Origin: Deltaproteobacteria bacterium
Lineage (GTDB): Bacteria; Myxococcota; Kuafuiibacteriia; Kuafuiibacteriales; Kuafuiibacteriaceae
Reading direction: 5' to 3'
Length of the DNA stretch: 64,000 nucleotides
Assembly: GCA_016713425.1 (NCBI GenBank)
Contig: JADJPE010000005.1
Coordinates: forward strand, 5,430,501 to 5,494,500
The stretch's first letter is position 1, and the number at the start of each line of letters is the position of its first letter. Positions 18,001-26,582 of the stretch are shown one piece after another. A model generated the notes under the pieces. That model had not been told where the DNA came from, did not search any database, and saw nothing but the letters and a program-made list of their open reading frames with translations. A program made the translations under genes and the position numbers.

Positions 18001-18883
18001 ACGGCGGCGTATAGCGTCGCCCGATGAGATCGCGGCCCAAAACAACTTTCCGCTCCTCGAGCCCACGCCCGAACTTCTCGGACAATCGGGCCACGAGTTC
18101 GCGCGCGACGACGAGCGTCTCGCCGCGTTCGGAATCGTAGACGTAGCTGTATTCGAGATCGGCGTGTACGGCGGCAAACATGTTGCTCGGAAGGGTCCAC
18201 GGGGTCGTCGTCCAGATGAGAAGCGACGCATCCTCCCCGACGAGGGGTAGACGCACGTAGACGGACGGATCGTCCACGGTTTTGTAAGCGTTTCCGACCT
18301 CGCCGGACGACAACGCAGTACCGCCCTGCGCCCACCACCAAACAACCTTGTGGCCACGATAGAGGAGCCCCTTCTCGAACAGTCGCGACAGCGCCCACCA
18401 AACCGATTCGACGTAACGCTTGTGATATGTCACGTAGGCCTTGTCGAGGTCGACCCAGAAGCCGATCCGCTTGGTCATGTGCTCCCACTCGCGCGTATAG
18501 CGAAAGACCGACGCAAGGCATCGCTCGGCGAATCGATCGACGCCATACTCCAAGATGGCTTCGCGGCCCCGAATTCGGAGTTCCTTTTCGACCTCCACTT
18601 CAACCGGAAGTCCGTGCGTATCCCATCCGGCGCGCCGCTCGACGTGATAGCCCCGCATCGTCATGTAGCGCGGGAAGAGATCCTTGATGACGCGCGTGAG
18701 CACATGCCCGTTGTGCGGAAGCCCGTTTGCGGTCGGCGGTCCCTCGTAGAAGACGAATTCGGGTCGGTCCTTGGTCTCGGCCAACGAACGATGAAAGACC
18801 TTGCGATCTTCCCAGAGCTGCAAGATGCGGCGCTCGAGGTTCGGGAAATTCGGGATGGCCTGGTCGACCTTTTCAAAAGCCAT
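15032..18883 (-). CDS. ileS: Isoleucyl-tRNA synthetase
   Basis: Charges tRNA-Ile. It is 1283 aa, much longer than the roughly 940-1040 aa of most bacteria. It has the class I HIGH motif as PHNGH (about residue 55), a CP1 editing domain (TTTPWTLPSN), WFDSGCMPFAQ, and an anticodon-binding C-terminal half. The KMSKS loop reads KESKS (about 650), keeping both Lys and Ser but with Glu for Met. About 150 extra residues follow before the GADAFRWFFL helix, including a repeat-coded stretch ATERAEKTEKAENAEKTG (9-nt TTCTCCGCC units, 16648-16690). The PHNGH form and length suggest the eukaryote-like type 2 group; this is inferred from motifs. Confidence 0.95.
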   Translation of the reverse strand: MAFEKVDQAIPNFPNLERRILQLWEDRKVFHRSLAETKDRPEFVFYEGPPTANGLPHNGHVLTRVIKDLFPRYMTMRGYHVERRAGWDTHGLPVEVEVEKELRIRGREAILEYGVDRFAERCLASVFRYTREWEHMTKRIGFWVDLDKAYVTYHKRYVESVWWALSRLFEKGLLYRGHKVVWWWAQGGTALSSGEVGNAYKTVDDPSVYVRLPLVGEDASLLIWTTTPWTLPSNMFAAVHADLEYSYVYDSERGETLVVARELVARLSEKFGRGLEERKVVLGRDLIGRRYTPPFDVFTKDTHGATDGDDRYWRVVGGDRSHTTAPDWFVTLDVGTGIVHLAPAFGEDDWKVWRKEERRELETTKRDLKLLCTVRPDGKMDERLASLGLEGTWVKDADRPLIQDLKARGILVHHETYTHEYPFCWRSDSDPLIQFARDAWFIRTTEKIDRVIENNGRVVWAPEHIKEGRFGDFLEGNVDWALSRERFWGTPLNIWVCETCGTMEAPASCAAIEKRNPEAFSRFHADRAAARDKNEDLSLDLMVHKPWIDAVTMPCVKPECGGTMKRVPEVIDCWFDSGCMPFAQFGYPHAEGSEERFRRAFPADFISEAIDQTRGWFYSLMMISNLLFEEKREAHPYKRCIVLGHVLDQFGKKESKSSGNYTPPEIILDAVRMELAVVTMDAPYAKDFKPPRPGEALIGPEDLDGLDLKDGSEVVLTSPSISTSVSRVPAEATERAEKTEKAENAEKTGDVADDRIRRRVKLRVAGKRTQTTKTGLPRRVVILSEEDMKALALEPAPADVRPAEVPRLPMRQRVMVEDQSVPAPGADAFRWFFLASNPPWNSTRHSLSNVRALQKELPIKLRNVYSFFVTYANIDGFSPVEHEKAKRPVKERALLERWVISELEKTKMSVVLHMDAFRSYEATQALNEFVEGLSNWYVRRSRDSFWAEGKGPEKLDAYWTLYQCLRDLALMIAPFLPFAAEDMYQNLVVRQYGEGHPDSVHLRLFPTGDASRVDEVLSQDMAEVRALVSLGLQVRAKTKIKVRQPLEEAEIVLSAPEREAALSQYVGIMQDELNVRTIRFVRAAEEYVSYRVKPNFQALGKRLGPKMKATQAAIAAKDPGELQRALDKNGRVTLDVDAGTVELTKEDLVVTVEAKEGFAAAGGPVGVVVLNTTLSDALIEEGLFREVLSKVQGRRKDLKLDFAARISLSLWGLSERLAATLEKRREELGRETLASDVRLVSEVAPSDVFEATVGDERIGIGIVDLGTPGKKSDRFDAAGTSRS

Positions 18884-18933
18884 GGCCGGCGGACCCTACA
18901 CGAAACGACCCCGCTTGGGGTACATCTGTCGGC

Positions 18934-19776
18934 ATGTCGACCTTCTTGGCTGCTGTCGTTCAGCTCACGACCACCGACGACGTGGAAGCGTCCTTGAATC
19001 GCGCCTGTCAGGGCGTAGAAGACGCCGCCCGGCGTGGGGCCACGTTGGTCGCTCTACCGGAAAACGTCAGCTTCATGGGAAGCGAGCGCACCAAGCTGAC
19101 CCTAAGGGAACCGATCCATGGACCGACCTTCCAGAGGTTCTCTGACCTCGCGCGGGCGCTGCGCATCCATCTGATCGCGGGGACTCTTCCCGAGATCGCC
19201 TCGGATGACACGCACGCGTTCAACACGTCGGTCGTCTTCGGGCCCGACGGCGCCCGCCTCGGGCGCTACCGGAAGATCCATCTATTCGACGTCGAATTGG
19301 GCGAGGGTGCCACCCACCACGAGTCCGCAACCGTCGAGGCCGGGACGTCGGCGACGGTCGTCGATACGCCCCTCGGAAAGCTCGGTCTCAGCATCTGCTA
19401 CGATGTTCGCTTCCCGGGTCTTTATCGAGCCCTCGCCCGCGCCGGCGCGGAGATCCTCTCGGTGCCCGCCGCCTTCACGGTCCCGACGGGGCGCGACCAC
19501 TGGGAGGTCTTGATCCGCGCGCGCGCAATCGAGAACCAGTGCTTCTTGCTTGCACCCGCGCAGGTGGGCGCGAACGCACCGAACCGCCGAACCTTCGGCC
19601 GCTCGATGATCGTCGATCCGTGGGGCACGGTCCTCGCCACCTGTCCAGACGCGCCCGGCATCGCGTTGGCGGAGATCGATCTCGCGCGCCTTCGCGACCT
19701 CCGCGCCCGGCTACCGACGGCGGCGCACGAACGTCCCGAGGCCTACCACGTCGCCGCCTCCGAACCGAGCCGTTGA
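18934..19776 (+). CDS. Nitrilase-superfamily amidase (Nit1/deaminated glutathione amidase type)
   Basis: 280 aa carbon-nitrogen hydrolase with the Glu-Lys-Cys triad: E43 in LPENVSFMG, K114 in YRKIHLFDVEL, C155 in SICYDVRFPGLYR. The motifs KIHLFDVELG, CYDVRFP and RTFGRSMIVDPWG fit the Nit1/Nit2 branch, which repairs deaminated glutathione or hydrolyses omega-amides; the exact substrate is inferred. The start ATG 18934 is the first in-frame codon that begins the fold and leaves a 50-bp divergent gap to ileS. Confidence 0.88.
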   Translation: MSTFLAAVVQLTTTDDVEASLNRACQGVEDAARRGATLVALPENVSFMGSERTKLTLREPIHGPTFQRFSDLARALRIHLIAGTLPEIASDDTHAFNTSVVFGPDGARLGRYRKIHLFDVELGEGATHHESATVEAGTSATVVDTPLGKLGLSICYDVRFPGLYRALARAGAEILSVPAAFTVPTGRDHWEVLIRARAIENQCFLLAPAQVGANAPNRRTFGRSMIVDPWGTVLATCPDAPGIALAEIDLARLRDLRARLPTAAHERPEAYHVAASEPSR

Positions 19777-19833
19777 GTCTTCTCCCCGGCCAATCGCGTT
19801 GACGGCATACGGGCCGACTGCTACCGGCGAACG

Positions 19834-19872
19834 ATGAGCCGGAACGATGAGCCGGGACGATGAGCCGTGATC
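19834..19872 (+). repeat. Triple 13-bp repeat carrying three ATG start codons
   Basis: The unit GGAACGATGAGCC is repeated three times with period 13, placing ATG at 19834, 19847 and 19860. Only the third opens the glycosyltransferase. The first makes a 9-codon ORF whose TGA overlaps the third ATG (ATGA). The second makes a 7-codon ORF ending at 19870. Confidence 0.75.
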
Positions 19873-21002
19873 TCCTGCGAGTGGTCGCACGGCCGGCGTT
19901 CAAGAACCAAGCCGTAAACCCGTATAATGCGCGCATCTACGGCGGCATGGACCGCTATGGAATCCAAGTGGTCGAGTACGGTCCCGCCGCGCTCTTGGCT
20001 CGGCCCGATATCGTCCATGTGCACTGGCCTGAGTCGTCCTTCAACCACGGACTTCTGGGCGCACGGCTCACAACCCACGCCCTCTTGCTTGCGCTCAAAT
20101 CGGCCCGCCAAAGAGGGGCCAAGATCGTCTGGACGATGCACAACCTTCGCGCCCATGAGCGTCGCTATCCTTCGACCGAAGCGGTTTTCTGGCAGCGCTT
20201 TCTCCCGCTGGTCGACGCGACGATTGCGCTGAGTCAAGCCAGTCTGGATTTCGCACGCCAGGCGCGGCCCGAGATCGCCGACAAACCGTCGTTCGTCGTT
20301 CGGCATCCCGACTACCGAGGTGCATATCCAGACGACGTCGACCGGATCGAGGCCCGCCGACGTCTTGGCCTTCCGCCCGAGACGCAGGCCGTCATCACGT
20401 TCTTTGGGCACATCAAGGCGTACAAGAACGTCCCGGCCCTCATCGAGACCGTTCGTGCTCTGCCCCCCGATATCGTCCTTCTCGTGGCGGGACGCGCTCG
20501 AGACCCGAGTGCCGCAGAGCTCATCCGCAACGCCGCCGGCAACGACCCCCGTATTCGCCTCACGCTGCGTCACATCGAAGACGACGAAACGCAGCTCTTC
20601 TTCCGCGCCGCCGATCTCGTCGCCCTCCCCTACCACGACATCCTCAACTCGGGGACCGCGTTGCTCGCGCTCTCCTTCGACCGGCCTGTCTGGCTGTCGG
20701 TCGGAGGTGAACCCAGCGAAGGCGGAGCAAACACCGTCGCCGACGGGGTCGATGCGGCGAGCGCGGCGAGCGCGACGGACGCTTCCGGTTCGGCCCGTGC
20801 GCTGGCTCGCGACCTTCAGGCCGCTGTCGGTACGCAATGGGTTCGTTCTGGCCCGCTGTCGGCCGAACAACTGCAAGCCGCATTGCTCGGTTCGCAACAA
20901 CTACCGGAAAGGACCTCGGGCGACCATCTTCGACTCTTCTCGCCCGCGGCCGTCACCCAAACGACCGCAGGAGTCTTTCACAGCGTGGTGGCTCAGCCCT
21001 AA
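19860..21002 (+). CDS. Glycosyltransferase (GT4-like)
   Basis: 380 aa with two Rossmann-like halves. The N-terminal half has NPYNARIYGGMDRYG and DIVHVHWPESS. The C-terminal half has TFFGHIKAYKNVPALIE, LLVAGRAR, and a LVALPYHDILNSGTALLALSF donor site with the ExG-like region. The HVHWPE motif and the C-terminal half fit GT-B enzymes that add sugars to exopolysaccharide or lipid carriers. Donor and acceptor are unknown. Start and preceding small ORFs are set by the 13-bp repeat upstream. Residues 300-315 (VDAASAASATDASGS) are low complexity. No other polysaccharide genes are adjacent. Confidence 0.8.
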   Translation: MSRDLLRVVARPAFKNQAVNPYNARIYGGMDRYGIQVVEYGPAALLARPDIVHVHWPESSFNHGLLGARLTTHALLLALKSARQRGAKIVWTMHNLRAHERRYPSTEAVFWQRFLPLVDATIALSQASLDFARQARPEIADKPSFVVRHPDYRGAYPDDVDRIEARRRLGLPPETQAVITFFGHIKAYKNVPALIETVRALPPDIVLLVAGRARDPSAAELIRNAAGNDPRIRLTLRHIEDDETQLFFRAADLVALPYHDILNSGTALLALSFDRPVWLSVGGEPSEGGANTVADGVDAASAASATDASGSARALARDLQAAVGTQWVRSGPLSAEQLQAALLGSQQLPERTSGDHLRLFSPAAVTQTTAGVFHSVVAQP

Positions 21003-21322
21003 GACGAGTCATGGGCGTTGTTGCACGCTCGAAGAGTCGGCCGAGGACTCCTCGTCAGGAGGCCCGAGGACCCTGCGGGGCCGTGCAGGGCCCTTTCACG
21101 GCGATTGACGGCGATTGATCGCGATTGACGGCGATTCCTGATGGCGAGTGAGTGATGGCGAGTGGCAGCGGACAGTTTCCGAGCCGGTCGACACTCCTAG
21201 ATGGCACACCGCGGCTTCCAACGGATCTTCGAACGAAGCTTTTGCTGTCGATCGCTCGCGGTCCGGGGTCTGCAAGAGGCCCGTCCAAGCACGCCACACT
21301 ACGACCGATAGGGAGATTGCGC
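21003..21322. other. Intergenic region with hairpin and degenerate repeats
   Basis: 320 bp. CCCTGC/GCAGGG (21071-21090) is a weak terminator candidate after the glycosyltransferase. A degenerate GGCGATTGAC repeat follows (about 21099-21136), then two copies of GATGGCGAGTG (about 21139-21165). I see no gene here. Confidence 0.5.
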
Positions 21323-22492
21323 ATGAAGACAAGTTGGAGATCGACGGGACTCAGCCACCCGGGCCGTGCGGTCCGCACGGGCGCCTTTGTCGCGGCCATA
21401 TTTAGTAGTCACTGCGGGACGGGCGCCGACGGATGGCCCGAGGCTGACGACGAGAACGTCGAAGAATCGCAGGACGGGCTGACCCTGAACGTGTCGAACT
21501 GGCACGATATCCCGGTGTTCACGCCGAACTCGACCGGATCGAACATGAACCAGCTCTTCGAGAAGACGCTGTACTCGGGCGCGCTTGCGAAGCAGGACAT
21601 CAACATCTGGTACGCTCGGACAGCATTTGCGCGCACGTTTCCAAACGCCGGTCGTGTCAAATTGCCAGGCCTGACTCGCAATTATATCGGCGTGCCTTGG
21701 CAGCCACGCCCATTTATCAACTACGTAACGGGCCAAGGGTACCTCATCGAACTCGAAGTCGAGAGCACCGGCGCGGTCGTGCCGTTCGGCGTACTCGACG
21801 TGTACGGCATGGCCAACGGCGTCCATGGGCTCTACTCAACGGGTGCCATGAAGAACCCGAGCAGCCCGACGGCACCGGCGCCCGGTGCGACGGCACAGAC
21901 TTGGGGCGGTCCACTGTGGCCCGAGACCTCGAAGTTTCCGCGGCTCCTGCCGCTCCTACCGAGCCAGATCCTGCTTCCAGACCGACTCGGCCAGGAGACA
22001 CGCTTCACCGTTCCGTGGCCCGGCCGCGCCACCGACAACTGGGCCGCCTTCATCGGCATGTCGAACGCGGTCAGTCGTGGGGCCGCGCCGGCCGCGTGCC
22101 AGCTCAAGTCGGAGGGAAGCATTGGCTTGCCCATCGCCTCTTCGACGGGGAACACGATTCACGCGCTTCGCAAGATCAACTTGGGCGGAAACATGGGTGT
22201 AAGGTGGGTGCTGATCTACTCCAACTACGACGACGTCCAACGTCGAATCCGTAACGAAAGACAAGGCGGAATCGTGGAGTACTTTGGGATCGATCTTGCA
22301 CCCGGCTCCGTTTGGCCTGGTGGCGGCCCTCCAACCTATGGCCGCGTACTCTACGGCCAGCAGGTCCTCGATGGGTCGGGCAAGATGGTGAACTGGAGTC
22401 TCGGACTATGGAATCGAACCGTTCCAAGAACCAGAGGGGGCCGAATTTTCAACTGCTCGACCGTGACACCGGTTGTCGACGTCACCCTGTGA
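21323..22492 (+). CDS. Secreted protein of unknown function
   Basis: 389 aa. The start ATG 21323 has AGGGAG 7-8 nt upstream. Residues 1-36 look like an export signal (RSTGLSHPGRAVRTGAFVAAIFSSHCGTG). The Cys could be a lipidation site, but SSHC is not a standard lipobox. The mature part is rich in Gly, Pro, Asn and Trp with many short beta-like segments and no motif I recognise. Cys near the end (FNCSTV) and in AACQLKS could form a disulfide. It stands alone, convergent with the TonB receptor gene. Confidence 0.7.
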   Translation: MKTSWRSTGLSHPGRAVRTGAFVAAIFSSHCGTGADGWPEADDENVEESQDGLTLNVSNWHDIPVFTPNSTGSNMNQLFEKTLYSGALAKQDINIWYARTAFARTFPNAGRVKLPGLTRNYIGVPWQPRPFINYVTGQGYLIELEVESTGAVVPFGVLDVYGMANGVHGLYSTGAMKNPSSPTAPAPGATAQTWGGPLWPETSKFPRLLPLLPSQILLPDRLGQETRFTVPWPGRATDNWAAFIGMSNAVSRGAAPAACQLKSEGSIGLPIASSTGNTIHALRKINLGGNMGVRWVLIYSNYDDVQRRIRNERQGGIVEYFGIDLAPGSVWPGGGPPTYGRVLYGQQVLDGSGKMVNWSLGLWNRTVPRTRGGRIFNCSTVTPVVDVTL

Positions 22493-22586
22493 TCTTGAGA
22501 TGATCCGCCGCCGCTCGAAGAGTGCTCGCCCTCGACGTCTCACCGGCGGACGAAAGGTGAGTTGCAGTGGGGAGAGGCCTCCGGCT

Positions 22587-25142
22587 TCAGAGGTCCGTCG
22601 ACATCGAGATCGTCCCGAAGACCCAGCAACCCGGCTGCGGATATGGAAATTGGGTACTCCCGCCCTGATACCACCGCGAGCCGAAGAGATTGTAGACCCA
22701 GAGCGAAACGCCAAGCCCTGGGAGGAATGCATTCTCCGCCCGAACCCCGACATCCGCGAGCAACAGATCAGGCTCCGAATTCGCGACGTTATCGATACGA
22801 TTCGGCCGGTTCTGTGAAACGCGCAGGATCGGCGACTGCCGAGCCCCCACGTGCCGAAGGTGTAGGCTGACCCAGGCGTCGTCGAGGATGCTGGAGATCG
22901 GATTCACGTCGACAATCAGATTCCCGTAGAACATGGGAACATTCCACAAACGATGGTCACCATCTTGCGCGTTCACGATCGGGCGCGTCGACTGGCGATC
23001 GAAGGCCGTGTACTCCTCCACATCCGTGACGACGAAGACGGTATAGTTCCCCCGAATGCGGTACCAATCTCCAATGAACGCAATCTCGTCTTCGAGGCTG
23101 ACCGAATTCACAATGCCCGCGTTGTTGTAGTTCGACTCGCCGGCGGCCGCGTTCGGAATCCGGTAGATACCATCGCGAAGGTTGCTGTACGAAATATTGA
23201 GCGTATTGACGAAGCGTCGCTCGAGAAGACGCAACGTCGGTGTCAACGAGACCGATCGCATCCGTTCGGGTCGAAGGTTGTACGCTCCCGTGTAAGCCTG
23301 CAACGAGCTATATCGATACCAGTACGGACTATCGACGAACGCATCGGAGTACGAAAGACTCACATCGAGCGCATCATTGGCCGTAACGATGACCGCTGCT
23401 CGCGGACTGAGAACCACGATGTCATCTTGCTCCGGCGGTTCGGAGGCGGCCGAACCATCGTTGTTTCGGCGCTCGCGATAGTCGAGCCGCCCGCCGATGT
23501 TGAGGAGAACGGGATCAGACAGGCGGTGTTTCAGTTGAACAAAGGCCGAATAGGTGCCCTCCCGCCCGGTGAACAACACGCGCTTGCGCGTTTCGTCGGC
23601 GAAGACATCGAAGTCGCCAACGCCCGAAGGGAGCGCACTGTCTTGCAGCCACCACACATCGAGCTGAGCACCGGCGAGGACAGTTCCACGACCGAACCCA
23701 CCGAGATCGTAGTCATAGATGCCTTGTAGGATCGCTTGATAAGCATCCTCCGTCCACGTGAGCCAGATCTGACTATTGTCGACCAGCGGCAGCGGCGGAG
23801 GGCCCATCGTATCGACATCCCATCCGGGCGGTGCCGTCCGGTTCCCGACCAGGACGCCCTCAACGCTCGAATGATCCCAAGCGGTCTTGACGGATATCTT
23901 CAACGACGTATTCAAACGACGCGACCACTCGGCGCCAAAGGACATCGTCCGCATCCCTAGCCCCGTCCCCACGCCGTTGAAGGTCCGGATCTTGTCGTAG
24001 TCGTAGAGATCGCCCGTTCGTCCACTCGATGAATAGGACTCGGTCAGCTTCTCGAAACGAGACTGCCCAAAGACGGACAGATCTCCCGCCCGAAGCCGCA
24101 GCCCTACATCATGATTGAGCGGAACTTTGACCGCTCCCACGTACAGATTCCCGGAACGTGGTTGCTCAGTACCGAGGTCTTGAACCCAGTCGTCTGCGGC
24201 CGCGATCTGAACGCGTTCGCCCTTGGCTCGGTAGAGTTGGCCATAGAATACAACATCGCTCCACTCGTTGAATCGGCGCCCAAACGTGGCTTCGCCCAGC
24301 CATTGACCAAAGTTGCCCGTGCCGATCCGAAGCTTGGCCGCATTGATGTCGCCGCCGTCCTTGGTCACGATGTTGACCACGGCCGTCAACGCTGCGTTCC
24401 CATAAACTGAAGATCCGGGCCCACGCAGGACCTCGATCTGCTTGACCTTGTCGGGATTGATGCTGATCCCGAACCCGGGCGCGGCTGTTCCATAGGCACG
24501 TTGGTTCAGTCGGTGCCCGTCGAGCATCACGAGAATCTTCTGCTGCGAGGACGCATAGATTCCGCGCATCGCGACGTTGTATTCGTTGTGGTCGATGATG
24601 CTCGTCATGCCTGGGACATAGGCGACGAGGACATCCAACAGCGTTCGACCGCCGACGGCACGAATCATGTCGTCGGTAATGACCGTGACCGGGACCGGAG
24701 CCTCCCGTAACGGCTCACGCTGACCCGACGCCGTCTCCACCGAAATCGGGAGCTTCAGGAGCTCGCCCAGCGAGAGATCGACCAAGTCCTCCGCCTCATA
24801 GTTGGCGTCCTCGTCTTCGCCCTCATCCCCGCCTTCGCCTTCATCGCCGCCCTCGCCCGCAACCTCAACCTCGCCGCTGCCTCCGCGGACTCCGCTGCCT
24901 CCGCGGACTCCGCTCGCTTCGCGAGCGTCACGAGCTTCACGAGCTTCGGCCCCTTCCCCAAGCGCCTGACTGCTTGTCTGGACCGAGCTGAGCGCAGGGG
25001 GCCCCTCGTCGCCCCAGGCAGCCTCCGGATACGCCGAGACCGCGGGAACAAGAAGCAGGCACGCGCCGAGCCCCGCTCCGATCATCGGCCGAGGACAACG
25101 TCCGGACGTCGGCCTGGCCGCCCAATTATTCACTCCGCGCAT
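22587..25142 (-). CDS. TonB-dependent outer-membrane receptor
   Basis: 851 aa: signal peptide (1-37), an acidic/Gly-rich stretch (about 38-118) coded partly by 15- and 18-nt repeats (VRGGSG, GGDEGE), then the LVDLSLGELLKLPISV segment typical of receptors paired with YfiR. The plug domain follows (APVPVTVITDDMIRA, RGIYASSQQKILVMLDGHR, IEVLRGPGSSVYG), then a long beta-barrel. The final residue is Leu, not the usual aromatic. It lies 35 nt downstream of the YfiR gene, so the two form an operon. In related loci the receptor is thought to signal rather than import iron; the ligand here is unknown. Confidence 0.92.
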   Translation of the reverse strand: MRGVNNWAARPTSGRCPRPMIGAGLGACLLLVPAVSAYPEAAWGDEGPPALSSVQTSSQALGEGAEAREARDAREASGVRGGSGVRGGSGEVEVAGEGGDEGEGGDEGEDEDANYEAEDLVDLSLGELLKLPISVETASGQREPLREAPVPVTVITDDMIRAVGGRTLLDVLVAYVPGMTSIIDHNEYNVAMRGIYASSQQKILVMLDGHRLNQRAYGTAAPGFGISINPDKVKQIEVLRGPGSSVYGNAALTAVVNIVTKDGGDINAAKLRIGTGNFGQWLGEATFGRRFNEWSDVVFYGQLYRAKGERVQIAAADDWVQDLGTEQPRSGNLYVGAVKVPLNHDVGLRLRAGDLSVFGQSRFEKLTESYSSSGRTGDLYDYDKIRTFNGVGTGLGMRTMSFGAEWSRRLNTSLKISVKTAWDHSSVEGVLVGNRTAPPGWDVDTMGPPPLPLVDNSQIWLTWTEDAYQAILQGIYDYDLGGFGRGTVLAGAQLDVWWLQDSALPSGVGDFDVFADETRKRVLFTGREGTYSAFVQLKHRLSDPVLLNIGGRLDYRERRNNDGSAASEPPEQDDIVVLSPRAAVIVTANDALDVSLSYSDAFVDSPYWYRYSSLQAYTGAYNLRPERMRSVSLTPTLRLLERRFVNTLNISYSNLRDGIYRIPNAAAGESNYNNAGIVNSVSLEDEIAFIGDWYRIRGNYTVFVVTDVEEYTAFDRQSTRPIVNAQDGDHRLWNVPMFYGNLIVDVNPISSILDDAWVSLHLRHVGARQSPILRVSQNRPNRIDNVANSEPDLLLADVGVRAENAFLPGLGVSLWVYNLFGSRWYQGGSTQFPYPQPGCWVFGTISMSTDL

Positions 25143-25177
25143 TCACGACCCCCACCTACAAAACTCACAGTCCGCAC

Positions 25178-25777
25178 CTACTCCACGACCTCGGCCAGGC
25201 GCAAAAAGGCCGCACCAAAGTCAGCACGAATCCGCCGAGCAGCCGGCAGATTCACGAGAATTGCGGGATTCTTCCCCTTGGCCACCACGCCAATCGTTAT
25301 GCCCTTCTCCACGTACGATCGCTGCCCCGCAAGCGTTGGGGCCTCGACCTTCGCGGCCGCGGCGAGAATCTCTTGCAGCGAATCGTCGAGACCCGGGCAG
25401 ACATACACGACGGTTGCCTTCGCCTTCGCGAGCTCCACGTCCAACGGCGTCTTGAACGGAACCGACACGAAACGAACCTTCAAGTCACGGATCGTTATAT
25501 TTCCAGCGCGCTGAAAGGCCCCCAACATCTCGGTGTACCGCTGTACCGAGGTGCTCGAGCTGGGTTCGTAGACGATCGCGACGACAATCTCCGAGAGTGA
25601 TCGCTGCACGAGGTTTCGGTCATACCCGATCGCCTTCAGATGGATCGCAGCCTCCAGAGCTGCGTCAACCTCTCCGCGGGATTTCGCGACGGCCTGCAAC
25701 GGGATCCAAACAAGAACCGCCGCGATCCCCAGCGCCACGGCGACGCCTCGCGTTCTCCGAACCCCCAACGACGTCAC
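25178..25777 (-). CDS. YfiR-like (DUF4154) periplasmic protein
   Basis: 199 aa from GTG 25777, chosen because GGGGGAG lies just upstream and a clean signal peptide follows (RRTRGVAVALGIAAVLVW). Longer in-frame starts (25840, 25870) would bury the signal. The mature domain has the YfiR pattern: LKAIGYDRNL, VSVPFKTPLDVELAKAKATVVYV, and the ending NLPAARRIRADFGAAFLRLAEVV. In Pseudomonas YfiR is a periplasmic inhibitor of a diguanylate cyclase. Here it is cotranscribed with a TonB receptor and divergent from a c-di-GMP/Che-like operon. Confidence 0.85.
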   Translation of the reverse strand: MTSLGVRRTRGVAVALGIAAVLVWIPLQAVAKSRGEVDAALEAAIHLKAIGYDRNLVQRSLSEIVVAIVYEPSSSTSVQRYTEMLGAFQRAGNITIRDLKVRFVSVPFKTPLDVELAKAKATVVYVCPGLDDSLQEILAAAAKVEAPTLAGQRSYVEKGITIGVVAKGKNPAILVNLPAARRIRADFGAAFLRLAEVVE

Positions 25778-26030
25778 GTCTCCCCCGGGGCCATCCAGGC
25801 GCGCAAACGCCACCCCTTCCCGACCGCAAAGACCTAACATGCGCTCAGGGCACCGTCGAGGATGCGCCACCGCATTGCGTCAGACCGCGCAAGGCAAGTC
25901 CTCGACGCGACCACCCACGTCGTGACATCGGGAGGGAAGGACACCCACCCACCTCGATCCCCAAAGCCCTACTGGTTGGGAATCCGTCGCCTAGCGTCTG
26001 CATTCGAGTTCGTGACAGATCAGACAAAGC
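25778..26030. other. Divergent regulatory region of the YfiR/TonB and Che-like operons
   Basis: 253 bp separating two divergent operons of one signalling locus. Both promoters must lie here unless the YfiR start is further upstream. I could not identify convincing -35/-10 pairs or operator repeats by eye. Confidence 0.45.
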
Positions 26031-26582
26031 GTGTCCAACACGAGCGGAGAAGAACGCTGGGTCGAGCTCGCAGAGCGCTACGTGCTGCGCTGCACTCCCG
26101 AGCTCTTTACAGCCTACGGAATGGCGATTGAAGGCAAGACTTCGTCGAGAGTCTCCTTCGACTCCGATTCTCTGGTCGGCGTCGCGGGATTCGTCGGCGA
26201 TGTATGCGGTATTCTTTCGCTCCGCATCGACGCTGCGGTTGTCGCCGCTTGCCACCCTATCCAAAAGGATGCCGCGCCCAATCGACGCATGCTCTTCGAC
26301 TGGACAAGCGAGCTTGCGAATCAGCTCGTCGGGCGAATCAAGCTGCGGCTCGGGAACCACGGAATAAACTTCCGAGTGAGCGCTCCGATCGCCCTCGATG
26401 GTGCGCGAATGCGTTTCGTGGGTGCGAACGGGCACACATGCCGTGCCAGCTTCGACACCGGAACCGGCGATCTCGACGTGTGGGTCGACGCAGAACTCCG
26501 GAAGTCTGTCACATGGTCCGAAGCATTCTTCCGCGATGACCTATCCGATCCCAACGTCGAAGGCACGGTGATCTTCCTATGA
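26031..26582 (+). CDS. CheX-like phosphatase domain protein
   Basis: 183 aa. The fold matches CheX/CheC-type proteins: an N-terminal helix, GVAGFVGDVCGILSLRID, and the helix SELANQLVGRIKLRLGNH, which keeps the ExxN pair (E-L-A-N) that dephosphorylates CheY in this family. The start is GTG 26031; the ribosome site is weak. The stop overlaps the next start as ATGA, so it is coupled to the CheY-like gene, its likely partner. Confidence 0.8.
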   Translation: MSNTSGEERWVELAERYVLRCTPELFTAYGMAIEGKTSSRVSFDSDSLVGVAGFVGDVCGILSLRIDAAVVAACHPIQKDAAPNRRMLFDWTSELANQLVGRIKLRLGNHGINFRVSAPIALDGARMRFVGANGHTCRASFDTGTGDLDVWVDAELRKSVTWSEAFFRDDLSDPNVEGTVIFL

